Shown in pieces: positions 27,115 through 34,128 of a DNA stretch of 64,000 nucleotides. The notes beneath the pieces are model-generated. The model was not told where the DNA came from and did not search any database. It saw nothing but the letters and a program-made list of their open reading frames with translations. Origin of the DNA: Echinometra lucunter (taxonomy: Eukaryota; Echinodermata; Echinoidea; Camarodonta; Echinometridae); contig CM057162.1 of NCBI GenBank assembly GCA_029962745.1, positions 6,078,618-6,142,617 on the forward strand. The letters are read 5' to 3'. Every line of letters begins with the position of its first letter. Positions within the stretch are counted from its first letter, which is position 1. The translations under genes were made by a program, and so were the position numbers.

Positions 27115-28182
27115 TTGTAATTACAACATGGACACCATGCTCGTAAATGGACTTTTAAAATGGACCCTAAACAAGTAATCATCCTTCGGACTAAGAATAC
27201 CCTAAACTAGTATTTTGCCATGTTTCCCCCACTCTAAACAAGTATTTTCAAATCAAGTCTGAAGAGATACCCTTTTCAAATAAGCCTTCTGTTTCCAAAG
27301 ATGTTTTGGCAATATATTCCCCTTTAGTGACGTATTTGCTCGCATCAGCAAAATAACTGAGTAAACGAAACTGAAAAGTTATCACTTATCGTCATCGCAC
27401 GACCAATTGTGGAAGGGATTAACACGCAAAATAATTGAAATTATCGTACATGTCTCGAAAGTAATCGCTGCCGATCGAATTAGCGGAGGATAATGCCTCA
27501 AATATTTCATTTTCATGATAGGGTGAAATATACCCTTTACACGTTTACATGCCGTTGAAAATTAGACCCTTTTTCCTGATTTTGGCAATTTTGATACCAT
27601 TTTCACTGTACGCGCGTAAATGCGTCCTACCGTGAAAAACACCGCTTTTACGTGCTCTTGTAAACGAGCATGGTGTCAACATTGTAAATGACAGTGGCAC
27701 CCCGGGGATCTCGTTGGAATATCATGTTTGCTATTTATCAGGACTGCCAAGAAATCAGTGTTCAATAGGGATGGGGGCTTTAACGATAGTTATGCTCTGA
27801 TGTTAGCCTAATTTAGGGATGGTTTAATCGAAATAGCCTACTTATACAAGTGAATAGAAGTTGCTTTTGTTTCTTTTACTGCAGTGCAACAAGTAAGGTC
27901 AGTGAGAAGGAGTTTCTGAAATTAGCAAAAAGTATCGAGTCTTCTCGCTATCTTGAAGTTGGAATAACCCTGGGTATTGATCATGCAGTACTGGAAGACA
28001 CCAGAAAGCGATACGACTCAAATCTGGATGCATTGATGGACGTGTTCATGAAGTGGAAACTCAAACAACCTCCTAACACTAACCTTAGATCAAGTCTTGC
28101 TGACAAGCTGGAAGAGGTTGGATTACAAGAATTATCCGGAAAGTTGCGCAACCGTACATTAGTGATTCCATGGCATGCATGA
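5..28182 (+). CDS. LRR-acidic-ZU5-UPA-Death gene (5' partial, multi-exon)
   Basis: Gene model assembled by hand from splice sites. Coding segments are 5-190, 1184-1369, 2310-2495, 3490-3675, 4673-4858, 5818-6003, 11542-11639, 13831-14165, 16866-17183, 17829-18043, 18496-18612, 22420-22567, 25452-25490, 26298-26352 and 27885-28182. Every junction agrees in phase (0 between LRR exons, then 2,1,1,0,0,1,1,2) and the coding total is a multiple of three, giving 912 residues in the window. Domain order is tandem ribonuclease-inhibitor-type LRRs, an acidic repeat linker, ZU5, UPA and Death. LRR-ZU5-UPA-Death is the order of PIDD-type proteins; ZU5-UPA-Death is also found in UNC5 receptors and ankyrins. 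No transmembrane segment is seen, so a cytoplasmic death-fold adaptor or receptor is inferred. The HFS self-cleavage motif of PIDD is not seen. The 5' end, including any NACHT domain, lies outside the window. Exon 7 (10777-11096) and an optional exon (13085-13155) are left out because they break the frame. Confidence 0.8.
1184..1369 (+). CDS. LRR exon 2 (186 bp)
   Basis: This exon has the same length, phase and splice sites as its neighbours. It starts ITELRLKYICDDGG and differs from exon 1 at residues 3, 7, 8, 10, 34 (Pro to Leu) and 42-44 (YKV instead of DST). Most of the changes fall at exposed positions of the LxL strands. The flanking introns are near-identical to those of the other units, so the unit arose by exon-plus-intron duplication. 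Confidence 0.85.
2310..2495 (+). CDS. LRR exon 3 (186 bp)
   Basis: The acceptor TTTGTAG ends at 2309 and the donor GTATAG starts at 2496. The exon begins ITKLNLDVIPDDGG and carries Lys at residue 37 and NTC at residues 43-45. It is open throughout and phase 0-0. Confidence 0.85.
3490..3675 (+). CDS. LRR exon 4 (186 bp)
   Basis: This exon begins ITKLDLDVIPDDGG and is closest to exon 3. It has Ser for Ala at residue 29 (LAESLCSM) and YNTR at residues 42-45. The splice sites are TTTGTAG and AAG|GTATAG. A minus-strand ORF across 3591-3788 is a shadow of this exon. Confidence 0.85.
4673..4858 (+). CDS. LRR exon 5 (186 bp)
   Basis: This exon begins VTKLCLEYISDAGGYKK. Together with exons 6 and 7 it forms a subgroup with Cys at residue 5, Tyr at 15 and Asp at 25 (SRDLAEAL). 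Residues 46-47 are Ala-Tyr rather than Pro-His. It is open and phase 0-0. Confidence 0.85.
5818..6003 (+). CDS. LRR exon 6 (186 bp)
   Basis: This exon begins VTKLCLVGIPDLGGYKK and has DDFLSV instead of DDFFSV near its end. It is the last intact LRR exon. Splicing straight to the exon at 11542 keeps phase 0 and skips the broken exon 7. Confidence 0.83.
6827..7148 (+). repeat. Exon-less ghost of an LRR unit
   Basis: After the pre-exon intron sequence ending TTGAAACTT near 6826, the sequence jumps directly to the post-exon block GTCATCTGTCTCCTGAAATT. It then runs again through the CATCCGGCCAAATCGCTCC and CAACAAAACAAACATGCAAA blocks. The acceptor, exon, donor and their flanks that lie between these points in other units are missing, so a deletion removed one LRR exon here. 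Confidence 0.7.
7160..7450 (+). repeat. Left outer arm: tandem 15-bp repeats of the foldback element
   Basis: About 19 degenerate copies of GACATATGCTCCGCC occur here, with variants such as GACAACTGCTCCGAA and GACATTTGCTCCGCC. Because 15 is a multiple of three, all frames tend to stay open, which explains the overlapping spurious ORFs on both strands. Confidence 0.88.
7865..8225 (+). repeat. Left inner 18-bp repeat array (TTTGGTCTAATA type)
   Basis: About 20 degenerate units of the pattern CA-TTTGGTCTAATAGT occur head to tail. The same array appears inverted at 9215-9540. It forms the inner part of the foldback arms. Confidence 0.8.
9215..9540 (-). repeat. Right inner 18-bp repeat array, inverted copy
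   Basis: Repeats of ATTAGACCAAATGG type are the reverse complement of those at 7865-8225. Between the two arrays lie short simple repeats: CT at about 8675-8697, AGT-type at 8788-8830, and ATT at 8929-8948. Confidence 0.8.
10135..10440 (-). repeat. Right outer arm: inverted 15-bp repeats
   Basis: Tandem GGCGGAGCATATGTC units are the reverse complement of the left arm, including the special block with GGAATTTTCG that mirrors CGAAAATTCC at 7213-7222. This confirms true inverted arms rather than independent satellites. Confidence 0.88.
10777..11096 (+). pseudogene. LRR exon 7, broken by a short insertion
   Basis: The acceptor TTTGTAG and the first 98 bases read ITKLCLEHIPDLRGYNELSS through LAEALCF as a normal LRR exon. 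A block of about 135-138 bases then intervenes, starting with an AAT-rich stretch and the sequence AACATTTATATTGCGCTTAA. The exon resumes near 11013 with NLNDLTLK-like coding and ends at AAG|GTAGGC. The insertion introduces an in-frame TGA at 10942-10944. The exon tail is also the most diverged of the series. Skipping it preserves frame. Confidence 0.8.
10875..11012 (+). mobile_element. Short SINE-like insertion in LRR exon 7
   Basis: The inserted block is flanked by ATAAT on both sides. It contains AATAATAATAATAACAATATG, then an inverted pair around GCGCTTAATACAAAGTTTCT ending in AAGCGC, then an A/G-rich tail. The GCGCTTAATACAAA...TCTAAGCGC stretch also lies in the 3' region of the LINE at 37289-40675 in the matching orientation, suggesting a LINE-tail-derived short element. 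Confidence 0.6.
11542..11639 (+). CDS. Linker exon 8 after the LRRs (98 bp)
   Basis: The acceptor TACGTATTTAG and donor GGG|GTAAGT frame an open exon reading EPFPQVTEGRFRLNGVTQRD and then KQSLLNSFKEILG. It enters in phase 0 and leaves in phase 2, as the acidic exon at 13831 requires. It has no counterpart in the downstream duplicate, which begins later. The function is not recognisable; it probably caps the LRR solenoid. Confidence 0.75.
11640..13084 (+). other. Intron, no gene seen
   Basis: This is AT-rich intron sequence without convincing coding. The first 1.1 kb is unique in the window. From about 12778 it is the left edge of the 11 kb segmental duplication, repeated from 29861. Confidence 0.6.
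13085..13155 (+). CDS. Optional exon 9 (71 bp), frame-shifting if included
   Basis: The acceptor TTTGTAG and donor AATG|GTGAGC enclose an open stretch VWFKRQKPQGGSKYNTNMIE plus SFN. The stretch is conserved in the duplicate at 30171-30241, where SKY is LKY and SFN is SSN. Entry phase 2 fits exon 8, but exit phase 1 does not fit the acidic frame of exon 10. Including it would read exon 10 in a basic frame that stops before the ZU5 exon. It is therefore either an alternative cassette exon, part of a missed exon pair, or not an exon. Confidence 0.45.
13319..13480. mobile_element. Palindromic MITE, present only in the first duplicate
   Basis: The left end CAGGTCGCCATTTCATAAAA is mirrored at the right end, which reads TTTTATGAAACACGGCCCTG. 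The inner part is also self-complementary around TAGCAACT. The equivalent site in the second copy (about 30420-30440) lacks the block, so it inserted after the duplication or was lost there. Confidence 0.7.
13831..14165 (+). CDS. Acidic repeat exon 10 (335 bp)
   Basis: The acceptor CTTTTAAG and donor AAGA|GTAAGT give phase 2 entry and phase 1 exit. The frame reads a Glu/Asp/Ser-rich linker beginning TYASRTEEEKGGIESGDEE. It contains two copies of a 36-residue unit (SHEGD...DDPEE...EQSEEKSDDVR). The second duplicate has a single unit, exactly 108 bp shorter. This frame joins exactly to the ZU5 exon. It probably forms a disordered, highly charged spacer between the LRR and ZU5 modules. A second, basic frame is also open from 13863 to 14162, a side effect of purine-rich codons, and is judged not to be the coding frame. 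Confidence 0.75.
14166..16865 (+). other. Intron filled with dispersed repeats
   Basis: No gene is seen. It contains CTCGAAATTGA-type repeats (14320-14480), poly-G runs at 14790-14806 and 15179-15195, and modules with GAGCGAGCGAAGCGAGCGAG (14990-15010, 15280-15300, 15420-15435, 15630-15660). The whole stretch is repeated at 31012-34417 in the duplicate. Confidence 0.65.
16420..16580 (+). repeat. (AAT)n microsatellite
   Basis: About 50 AAT/GAT triplets run here, giving spurious poly-Ile, poly-Tyr and similar ORFs on both strands. The equivalent array in the duplicate is 34060-34128 and is shorter. Confidence 0.95.
16866..17183 (+). CDS. ZU5 domain exon (318 bp)
   Basis: The acceptor CCCTCTAG and donor AAAG|GTGTGA give phase 1 entry and exit. 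The exon reads NYNHVEGLFDHRGGELSLET, then HGCILHIPSGALEEES, VLTELPDDLELENDEMVVSS and PVKLIMPHCAV. The G-G-x-L...IPxGAL...PVxLxMPH pattern is characteristic of ZU5 domains, protein-interaction folds in PIDD, UNC5 and ankyrins. Odd point: residues after GFKC read PAIRITLQE, whereas the duplicate has LPSGLHFKK, the family-like form. The difference is due to one inserted C and one lost A that restore the frame. Confidence 0.9.
17184..17828 (+). other. Intron between ZU5 and UPA exons
   Basis: This is unique AT-rich sequence, conserved in the duplicate (34736-35389). No gene or element is recognised. Confidence 0.6.
17829..18043 (+). CDS. UPA domain, first exon (215 bp)
   Basis: The acceptor CATCAAAAAG and donor CTG|GTAAGT give phase 1 entry and phase 0 exit. 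The exon reads AERIPLTSAACTVYRNYFDL, then SFEHFCKKVLTV and LMELRLQNKPSQAL. A segment directly after ZU5 with this kind of strand pattern is the UPA domain, which packs against ZU5 and Death in UNC5-type proteins. The duplicate (35390-35613) is three residues longer at the end (SKHGKGL instead of SQAL). Confidence 0.82.
18496..18663 (+). CDS. UPA domain, second exon with two possible ends
   Basis: The acceptor CTTTCTGGTCAG is used; the closer ACAG at 18460 would give an early stop. The exon reads KYTKGRLYQPAHDDDNEIMI, EPQDLTVTCDYAEEG and on. It can end by splicing at AAG|GTTAAA (18612), which is weak but in phase with the exon at 22420. Alternatively it reads on through KMKQLPDNLFKIFKY to a TGA at 18661-18663, ending the protein without Death domain. 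Both possibilities are preserved in the duplicate (36211-36327 or 36378). Confidence 0.65.
   Translation, partial: KYTKGRLYQPAHDDDNEIMIEPQDLTVTCDYAEEGHNTKVKMKQLPDNLFKIFKY
19119..20439. mobile_element. Inverted-repeat element absent from the second duplicate
   Basis: The ends are GATTTCCCGGACAAATTCGC and its imperfect inverse ending GGACGGGAAATC. Subterminal CATTCAAATTC-type words are plentiful on the left and inverted as GAATTTGAATG on the right. The equivalent site near 36790-36815 lacks it. No transposase is seen, so it is a non-autonomous foldback-like element of about 1.3 kb. Confidence 0.65.
20590..21105 (+). mobile_element. LINE 3' fragment (CR1/L2-like ORF2 C-terminus and tail)
   Basis: The frame at 20605-20892 reads LDLKSLHWLQVKDRIIFKIL and then HNYTPARSLRSSNSGSLFVP. 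This motif series (SLHWLPVRxRIxFKIL...YTPxRxLRSS) marks the end of ORF2 in many CR1/L2-type non-LTR retrotransposons. It is followed by the tail GGATTTGGCGCTTTATAAAT and ATGAATTATGAATTAT repeats. The fragment is truncated and frameshifted. The same insertion is in the duplicate at 36851-37277 plus 40687-40850, so it predates the duplication. Confidence 0.75.
21106..22419 (+). other. Intron remainder, contains one MITE-like insertion
   Basis: No host exon is seen. Block 21120-21780 is shared with the duplicate (40860-41535). Block 21782-22120 is found only here, with TTTTATATGACACCTA at its left and the inverse TAGGTGTCGTATAAAA near its right. Confidence 0.5.
21782..22120. mobile_element. MITE-like insertion specific to the first duplicate
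   Basis: Comparison with 41524-41545 shows about 340 extra bases here. They contain inverted words TTTTATATGACACCTA / TAGGTGTCGTATAAAA and CATCATTTGTCCCATTGCAC / GTGCAATGGACAGAATATTT. The exact ends are uncertain. Confidence 0.5.
22420..22567 (+). CDS. UPA domain, third exon (148 bp)
   Basis: The acceptor TTTTCAACAG and donor ATTG|GTAATA give phase 0 entry and phase 1 exit. The exon reads VLKRNGLIHTEKCKVFFNLD, then LRDIQDNTTVTLQLTQSC and TQEILFDTSCI. Only this frame is open. The same exon is open in the duplicate (41839-41986), with five to six amino-acid differences. It supplies the last strands of UPA if the upstream weak donor is used. Confidence 0.75.
22640..23440. repeat. Palindromic repeat element in both duplicates
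   Basis: A central inverted repeat pairs 23030-23070 (ACCAAGATCATTGAATTCGG) with 23280-23340 (the inverse, TTCAGTGATATTGGTATC). The same structure is at 42380-42770. It is a foldback MITE-like element without coding, ending near CTTTTTCTGGGACACCCGG. Confidence 0.6.
24405..24640. repeat. GC-rich short tandem and palindromic array
   Basis: Alternating units GTCCTGAATTTC, ACGACCCGCGG and CGAACTTTGCATCCCA occur in both orientations within about 235 bases. This yields overlapping ORFs in several frames that are artefacts. It is an island of GC-rich DNA in AT-rich intron. Confidence 0.75.
25452..25490 (+). CDS. Small linker exon 13 (39 bp)
   Basis: The acceptor CGAATATCAG and donor ACGG|GTGAGA give phase 1 entry and exit. 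It reads (G)KKRKIDELGPTT, a basic patch KKRK followed by an acidic-neutral linker. Accepted because its phases match both neighbours; there is no copy in the duplicate. KKRK resembles a nuclear localisation signal, but such short motifs are common. Confidence 0.6.
25735..25960 (-). mobile_element. LINE/SINE 3' tail fragment with TTGAT repeats
   Basis: A short TTGATTTGATTTGATTTAT repeat is followed by ATTTCCGTTTCACAATATAT and a stretch of non-coding sequence. This is the arrangement of a minus-strand non-LTR 3' end, as at 61090. It lies in the intron before exon 14. Confidence 0.5.
26298..26352 (+). CDS. Small linker exon 14 (55 bp)
   Basis: The acceptor TGCTTTTCAG and donor AAG|GTATGC give phase 1 entry and phase 2 exit. 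It reads VEVIRRQISPSTSEEDDV and then joins the Death exon through a split codon. Accepted on splice sites and phase agreement. Confidence 0.68.
27130..27677. mobile_element. MITE of 548 bp with 5-bp target duplication
   Basis: The ends GGACACCATGCTCGTAAA and TGTAAACGAGCATGGTGTC are inverted and flanked by AACAT on both sides (27125-27129 and 27678-27682). It sits in the last intron and includes no ORF of note. A poly-G run of about 31 bases lies just upstream (27082-27112). Confidence 0.75.
27885..28182 (+). CDS. Death domain, last exon with stop
   Basis: The acceptor TTTTACTGCAG enters in phase 2, completing a Ser codon with exon 14. It reads SATSKVSEKEFLKLAKSIES, then YLEVGITLGIDHAVLEDTRK, LMDVFMKWKLKQ and LADKLEEVGLQELSGKLRN, ending at TGA 28180-28182. 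The LA..(I)..S...EVGI..LGI, F..W, L...L..VGL..L..KL pattern is a six-helix Death domain, a homotypic interaction module for death-fold signalling complexes. It is C-terminal, as in PIDD and UNC5. An ATG at 27850 lies in the intron and is not taken as a start. The domain is not repeated downstream. Confidence 0.88.
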
Positions 28183-29190
28183 TCAGGTTATGAGAATTCA
28201 GTGACTGTTGTTAACCATTTTTTTTTTTTTTTTTTTTTTTTTTGGGGGGGGGGGGAGGCGTGCTCTCATGCTCTGGATGTTTTGCCATCCTTCTTTGATG
28301 CGATAAGCGTATTCGCATTTAATGCAAGTTTTATTCCTAGCCAGCCTTCTAATTCTTATCTCTTTTTGCCATGATTTGGTTTAGTAATTTCGTAAAGTGT
28401 ACATTGTTGTAATATTTCATGTACGCAAGAAAGAGAGAGAGAGAGAGTATTATAGTGTAATATCGTAATGTATTTACTGTATTAATGATTGTTAGTCTTT
28501 TAAATTACTTTTATATCGTTATCGTGTATATAGTTATATTCGTAAAAATATTCTGGGCTGCAGTGCCTAAACCATTATTCGCAAATGCTCTCATCCACCA
28601 TGAATTGATATTTGCACCATATAGCTTTGATTTCTTATTTTTCTAAGGTACAGCTAAATCTTTTATGGCTAAAGGCTATTGGAAGATATTGAAAATTATA
28701 TTCCACATACTAAGAATATTGCTGTAGGATTGATCACTGGCCAATCAAAATCATTGTTGCATGCATGTCTTCTTAAAAGGGCAGACCCTGAGCCAATCAG
28801 AATGGTTTGGTTGTTTCAAAATTAGCAATTGATTGCAGCTTTCTTGCAACACCCCATAAGCGTAGTTTCGCCATCATCGCCACCCGATTAGAAAAATGCG
28901 TGACCCTGCAGTGTTGGCAGTTTTTGTGTTTCTCTGATTACTTCAGTCCATATAGAGTCACAAGCGTTATCACTCTTTCGGGGTACGCGCGAAATGAAAC
29001 TGCGTGACCCCTGTGTGATTCTTGCCATCAACAGTGGCGTAACAGCCGGGGGGGGGGGGCAGGGGGGCAGAGTGCTCTCCCTGAAGGATTTCAGCGGGAA
29101 AATCCACCAAACCACTGGGAAAAAATGAAAGGAAGGGAAAAGAAGTAAAAGGAAGGGAGAAAGGGAAAGGAAGAAGAAGAAGAAAGGGAA
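28183..29190. other. 3' flank of the gene, no further gene seen
   Basis: It contains a long T run and G run (28218-28254), a short GA repeat (28432-28447) and no clear AATAAA close to the stop. It runs up to an assembly gap. Confidence 0.5.
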
Positions 29191-29690
29191 NNNNNNNNNN
29201 NNNNNNNNNNNNNNNNNNNNNNNNNNNNNNNNNNNNNNNNNNNNNNNNNNNNNNNNNNNNNNNNNNNNNNNNNNNNNNNNNNNNNNNNNNNNNNNNNNNN
29301 NNNNNNNNNNNNNNNNNNNNNNNNNNNNNNNNNNNNNNNNNNNNNNNNNNNNNNNNNNNNNNNNNNNNNNNNNNNNNNNNNNNNNNNNNNNNNNNNNNNN
29401 NNNNNNNNNNNNNNNNNNNNNNNNNNNNNNNNNNNNNNNNNNNNNNNNNNNNNNNNNNNNNNNNNNNNNNNNNNNNNNNNNNNNNNNNNNNNNNNNNNNN
29501 NNNNNNNNNNNNNNNNNNNNNNNNNNNNNNNNNNNNNNNNNNNNNNNNNNNNNNNNNNNNNNNNNNNNNNNNNNNNNNNNNNNNNNNNNNNNNNNNNNNN
29601 NNNNNNNNNNNNNNNNNNNNNNNNNNNNNNNNNNNNNNNNNNNNNNNNNNNNNNNNNNNNNNNNNNNNNNNNNNNNNNNNNNNNNNNNNN
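29191..29690. other. Assembly gap (500 N)
   Basis: Exactly 500 undetermined bases, a conventional size for gaps of unknown length. It separates the Death exon from the second duplicate, so the joining order rests on scaffolding. Confidence 0.99.
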
Positions 29691-30170
29691 CAACTTTTCT
29701 GTAGCATTGTGGCTTGGTTTACATTTAATGTTGAAAATGACACTGGCAATATCGAAGCTTGAGTTCTCAAAAAAAAAAAAAAAAAAGAAAAAGATGCTGT
29801 TTGGACTATGTTCCGGCATAGAGTGGGGAATCTTAAAACTGGTGGTGTCAAAGACAGCCCAAGGACCGAGTGTCCCCAAAAAATCTACTGAGCAAACAGT
29901 GCGCTTCGTCAGCCTCCTAACGTCTAGAAATCCCTGTAGCTCTACTCGACATCTATAGGCATGATCTGCCAGACAATACCAAAACATTTTGCAACTTTTC
30001 ACTTATGACACTGCCCCTAATTATTCCATGAAAAAAACAACACACATTGCAAATTGCAAATGGAGTATTCTATCATTTTTAATGAGGGATAAACATGATA
30101 ACGATGATTATGTCATGACAAAACTGATTTAATCGATCATGCATGAGTTACCAAACTTGTTTGTTTGTAG

Positions 30171-30241
30171 GGTTTGGTTTAAAAGGCAGAAGCCCCAAGG
30201 TGGATTAAAGTACAACACAAACATGATAGAAAGTTCTAATG
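30171..30241 (+). CDS. Duplicate of optional exon 9 (71 bp)
   Basis: The TTTGTAG acceptor and AATG|GTGAGC donor are conserved. It reads VWFKRQKPQGGLKYNTNMIE and SSN. If spliced to the next exon it gives an immediate TGA (GGA-TGA), so it cannot be joined productively in this copy. Confidence 0.4.
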
Positions 30242-30784
30242 GTGAGCCAAGACATGTCTTTCGGTAAGTCTTGTAAGACCTCGTTTTTGTGGCTCTGATT
30301 CTTAACATTCTGTTTTATTTCGAACTAAAGTCCATCATGAAATGAAAGCCTGTCTCTTATTGCAGGTCATTGATTAAAAAGGATTGAAACACTTCGCGAC
30401 TGGGTGATGAAAGTTACAGGAATAATAATTCCGAAGTCAATCTTGTAACATTTAAGTTAACATTAGTTACGACAGGTATAGACTTATTATACCATCAACA
30501 CTCATTTACACCTAATAATGCATTAATGATATTTCTCTTTAAAAATCATTTCACTGACCAATACAAAAATTCAAAAAGTAGACTGTTATAATATGAGTTC
30601 TCCTTTCTGTAAATTCAAAGGAGTAAACCTTCTGGGTAACATGTAAAAAATGTTTGTAATGTATACCTAAAATACTTCATATGCTATGGAAGGCAAAGTT
30701 TCACTCGCCTCTTGACTCGGAACTGCTGAACTTGACCACATCACTGATATCTGGGCTAATTTAGAATCATAATTTTCTTCTAAG

Positions 30785-31011
30785 GATGAACTCAAGCAGG
30801 GCAGAAGAGGAAAAGGGTGGCATTGAGTCAGGTGACGAGGAAAAGGCTGATTCCTATTTCGGCAATGAGGCAGATGAAGAGAGCAATGCAAGCCATCAAG
30901 GAGATGAGGTTAAAGATGATCCTGAGGAACATGAAGAGAGATATCCTGAACAGGGTGAAGAGAAGAGTGATGACGTCAGAGAAGATGAAGAGAGCACAGA
31001 AGACATGAAGG
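30785..31011 (+). CDS. Duplicate acidic exon (227 bp), one repeat unit
   Basis: The acceptor TTCTTCTAAG and donor AAGG|GTAAGT are present. It reads NSSRAEEEKGGIESGDEEKA and one 36-residue acidic unit, against two in the first copy. An ATG directly at the exon start (30786), absent from the first copy, is in the coding frame and could serve as a start codon if this copy were transcribed independently. Confidence 0.6.
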
Positions 31012-32336
31012 GTAAGTGGATTTTGGGGGGTTGTTGTTAATAAACGTACTAAAATGGTATTTGAAAACGTTTTCCGAAAGGTAGTGTGATACGTTGCTAC
31101 TACCATTATTACCAATCATTGTTTTCTCCCCGGTGTTGTCACTCTGTATTGACTTCGTGTACGCATGATCGTTCGAAATTTCGCGTAGCCTAACTTGAAG
31201 GGGTCTTTTTTGAGCATGTTCGCGATTTCGAAAAAAATGGTCGTTTTCATGAGCTTGTATTCGAAATTTTAAACAGTGCTGTTTTTGAGCTTGTAGACCT
31301 CTACTCGAAACTGAAAAAGGGGTGTTTTTTCTGGTCCTTGTTTGCAAAAAGTATACTTGGAATGCGAAAAATAGGGGTGTCTTTTAAAGGCCCATTTTAC
31401 CCGTTTTGTGGCAAATGGGGTGAAAAATGGCTGAAAATGTACTTGAAACACCGCGAAATAAGGGTCAAAGTCTGGGTTGCCGAACGATCATGGAGACCAT
31501 GGGTGTTGATTTGTGTTCGCTGTTGGTGGATGACTGATGCCGAATATCCTAGGCCACGGAGCAAAGCGACCGAGCGGGGAAAGGGTGTGGGGGGTTGAAC
31601 GTGAAAGATACACTAAATAAGCGGGGGGTGTAGGACCTGTTTTTGCTACCCCCATCTTTGCATGATTAATTTAATCTATACCGTTCCTCCAATTAACTGC
31701 ACAAAAAAATGTTTTTCAGATTATCGATAGCAGAGGTACATCCTCATTACAAAACAAAAGGTACATCCTCATTACAAAACAAGAAAAATTTAAATGAATG
31801 AAAACTTTGCGGGAACTGAACCTTTTCTTAGAGTATGAACCACCCCTGTTTTTTATTTTATGAGCGAGCGAAGCAAGCGAGCCGAAGATTTCACCTTCTA
31901 TATAGCTATAAAAGAAATGTTATTTGTCCTCAAAGTACACCCAGCAATATAAAAATGGTTGACTAGTTCAGCACCTCGCTGGTCCGGTTGTTTACTGTCC
32001 TAAACGACCCTGTTTCAAACATTACAAGTAAGGGAGGCAAGAGGGGGGGGGGGGGGGGGGGGAATACACTCTTTTAGTGATAAAGTGTTATTTTGTCATA
32101 AAAATACTCTATAGGTCTATAAAATATCTACCTTACATATTCGAGTGAGCGCAGCGAGCAAGGATAAAAAATTACATGCTTTGATAGCCTCAAAGATGTC
32201 TAAATAGTTTTTGATCATCTAACTGCAAAATATGATGTTTTTTTGACGCTTCGCTTGCCATCTAAAACCGTTTTGTTGCTATGAGTGAGCGAAGCGAGCT
32301 ACCGGCAAAAACTCAGCCAACACATTTCTTTCTATA

Positions 32337-33115
32337 GACCAATTTCACAACGCAAGAGGGCAGCAGACTGTTCGACACAGTTCGACATACTGGGGTGGGC
32401 GCTCCAACTTTTATAGTACACAAGTCAATAGCGCGTTATGTACATTCGTTCGATTTTTTGTCTATTTCGACCAGTATATGCAGATTTATTTTAATATTTG
32501 CAATGAAAAATTATCAGGGAAGTTCAGGTCGCAGCTGTGCGGTGTTCAAATGCCACAAGGATTAGAGAAAGTTTAAAAATTGGAAGCTAACTGAGTGCGA
32601 AATTCACTCGCTTTTGACTCATGAAGCCCGTTTGTGTGAGAAGCCGTACTCCCTACAGAGGTTTCCGTAAGCAATGTGAAGGAATTCGTCGCCAGTGGGT
32701 AAAAACATCAACAGAAGGGATTTTTAAGTCAAGTTACATTATCATTATGTACTTTGGCGTTAAATTTAATGAGTGAAAACTTGACTTAGTAAACAGGGTA
32801 AGATTTAGGGCTCCCGTTTACTACGGCTTCTATGCTGCAATCGAACTTTTACTGACAAAACTAAGTTGAAAAACCATCGAAATTACAAAAATACATCATA
32901 CCTTCATCCATCAGATATGACCATTGTCTTACCTCATCTACCCATGTATCCATGCTTTATTTTATTGATCTAGAATAAAGTAAATGGAACAATATCGGGG
33001 CATATCTCATATCTTACATTCATTTTGTACACAGAGCCAATTGCGGTCAGCGCGCTTGCCCACAGCAGCAATGGCGATAGAGGGCCAAATACATAAACCG
33101 GCCGTGAAATTGGTC
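32337..33115 (+). mobile_element. DNA transposon remnant with THAP-type zinc finger coding
   Basis: The ends GACCAATTTCAC and GTGAAATTGGTC are flanked by TATA / CATA, and the block is absent from the first duplicate at 15470. At about 32525-32720 broken frames encode a CxxxxCH...KNWKLTECEIHS...CLCEKPYS...RRQWVK series, resembling the THAP zinc finger of P-, Harbinger- or ISL2EU-type transposases. Stops and shifts are present, so it is dead. A second copy lies at 51415-52404 in the opposite orientation. Confidence 0.7.
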
Positions 33116-34079
33116 CATAGTAAAACGTAGAATTTCCACAAAAATGGATTAGATGAAAGTGATGATGTACTATTTCCATATATTCGAGAAAAGCTTTACA
33201 TCTCGCTGTGAAAATATTACAATATTCGGACATGTTGCTGAGGGGGGAATAAGGGCGCTTGCCTCCTGCTCTTGTTTCTATGAGCGAGCGGAGCGAACGA
33301 GCGAGTGAGCGAGAAAGGGCTATTCTTTTATACTGAGAACCGGTTCTAGCGTACAATTGTATGATTTTAATTTCATCGTTTATCAGCATCCTCCTTTCTC
33401 ATTTAGGTAAGATAGGAATAGGCTACTGGTTGCAGACAATTATCTCATGAAAATTCTTCTGTTATGGGTCTTCTTCCTGTTCGACTCCTTGCAGTTATAT
33501 TAATAATAGTATAACATGGGATAGAAAGAAAAGATGCAAACCAGTTTCGTTTCATAATAAAAATATTCACTGGGACTGGTTATAACAAGAGATATTAAAT
33601 GCGAGTAGAACAATTATAGCATAGATAAAAGGACAAGATGCAAACCGATTTGCTTTCAGAAAGATAGTACATGTATTATAACCTCATAGGCTGGGATACT
33701 TAAAATGCGAGCGAGCGCTGAAAGCCTTTTCATTTTCCTTTTTTTAATTGTTTCTTTACTCTTTTTTCTCTTTGTCTTGTCTTTACTTTTGTTTGTTTTT
33801 CGGGGATTACATGGAGGCTATGAAATTTTTCATGTTTTCAGGGTGAATTATTGGGGGATGAATGTACAGGCCATCCCCCCTGACCAAAATATTTGGGGGG
33901 ATATGTCCCCCCCCCCCAACCATGATGGTTACACCTTTGAATATAGAGTGACAACACCGGGGTTTTCTCATACACCAGGCTGTGTGGTCATCCGTTACTT
34001 GTTTTCTGAATACTCTCTCAATCTCTTTGTTTACCCCCACCCCCAAAAGATAATACTGATGATGATGATGATGATGATG

Positions 34080-34128
<49 letters not shown>

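Noticed and set aside
27850..27884. ATG at 27850 as the start of a small Death-domain gene
   Set aside because: A polypyrimidine tract and GCAG acceptor at 27881-27884 lie between it and the domain, and the phase matches exon 14, so it is intronic.
28970..30002. Long minus-strand ORFs of about 300 codons
   Set aside because: They cross 500 N and are held open by undetermined bases.
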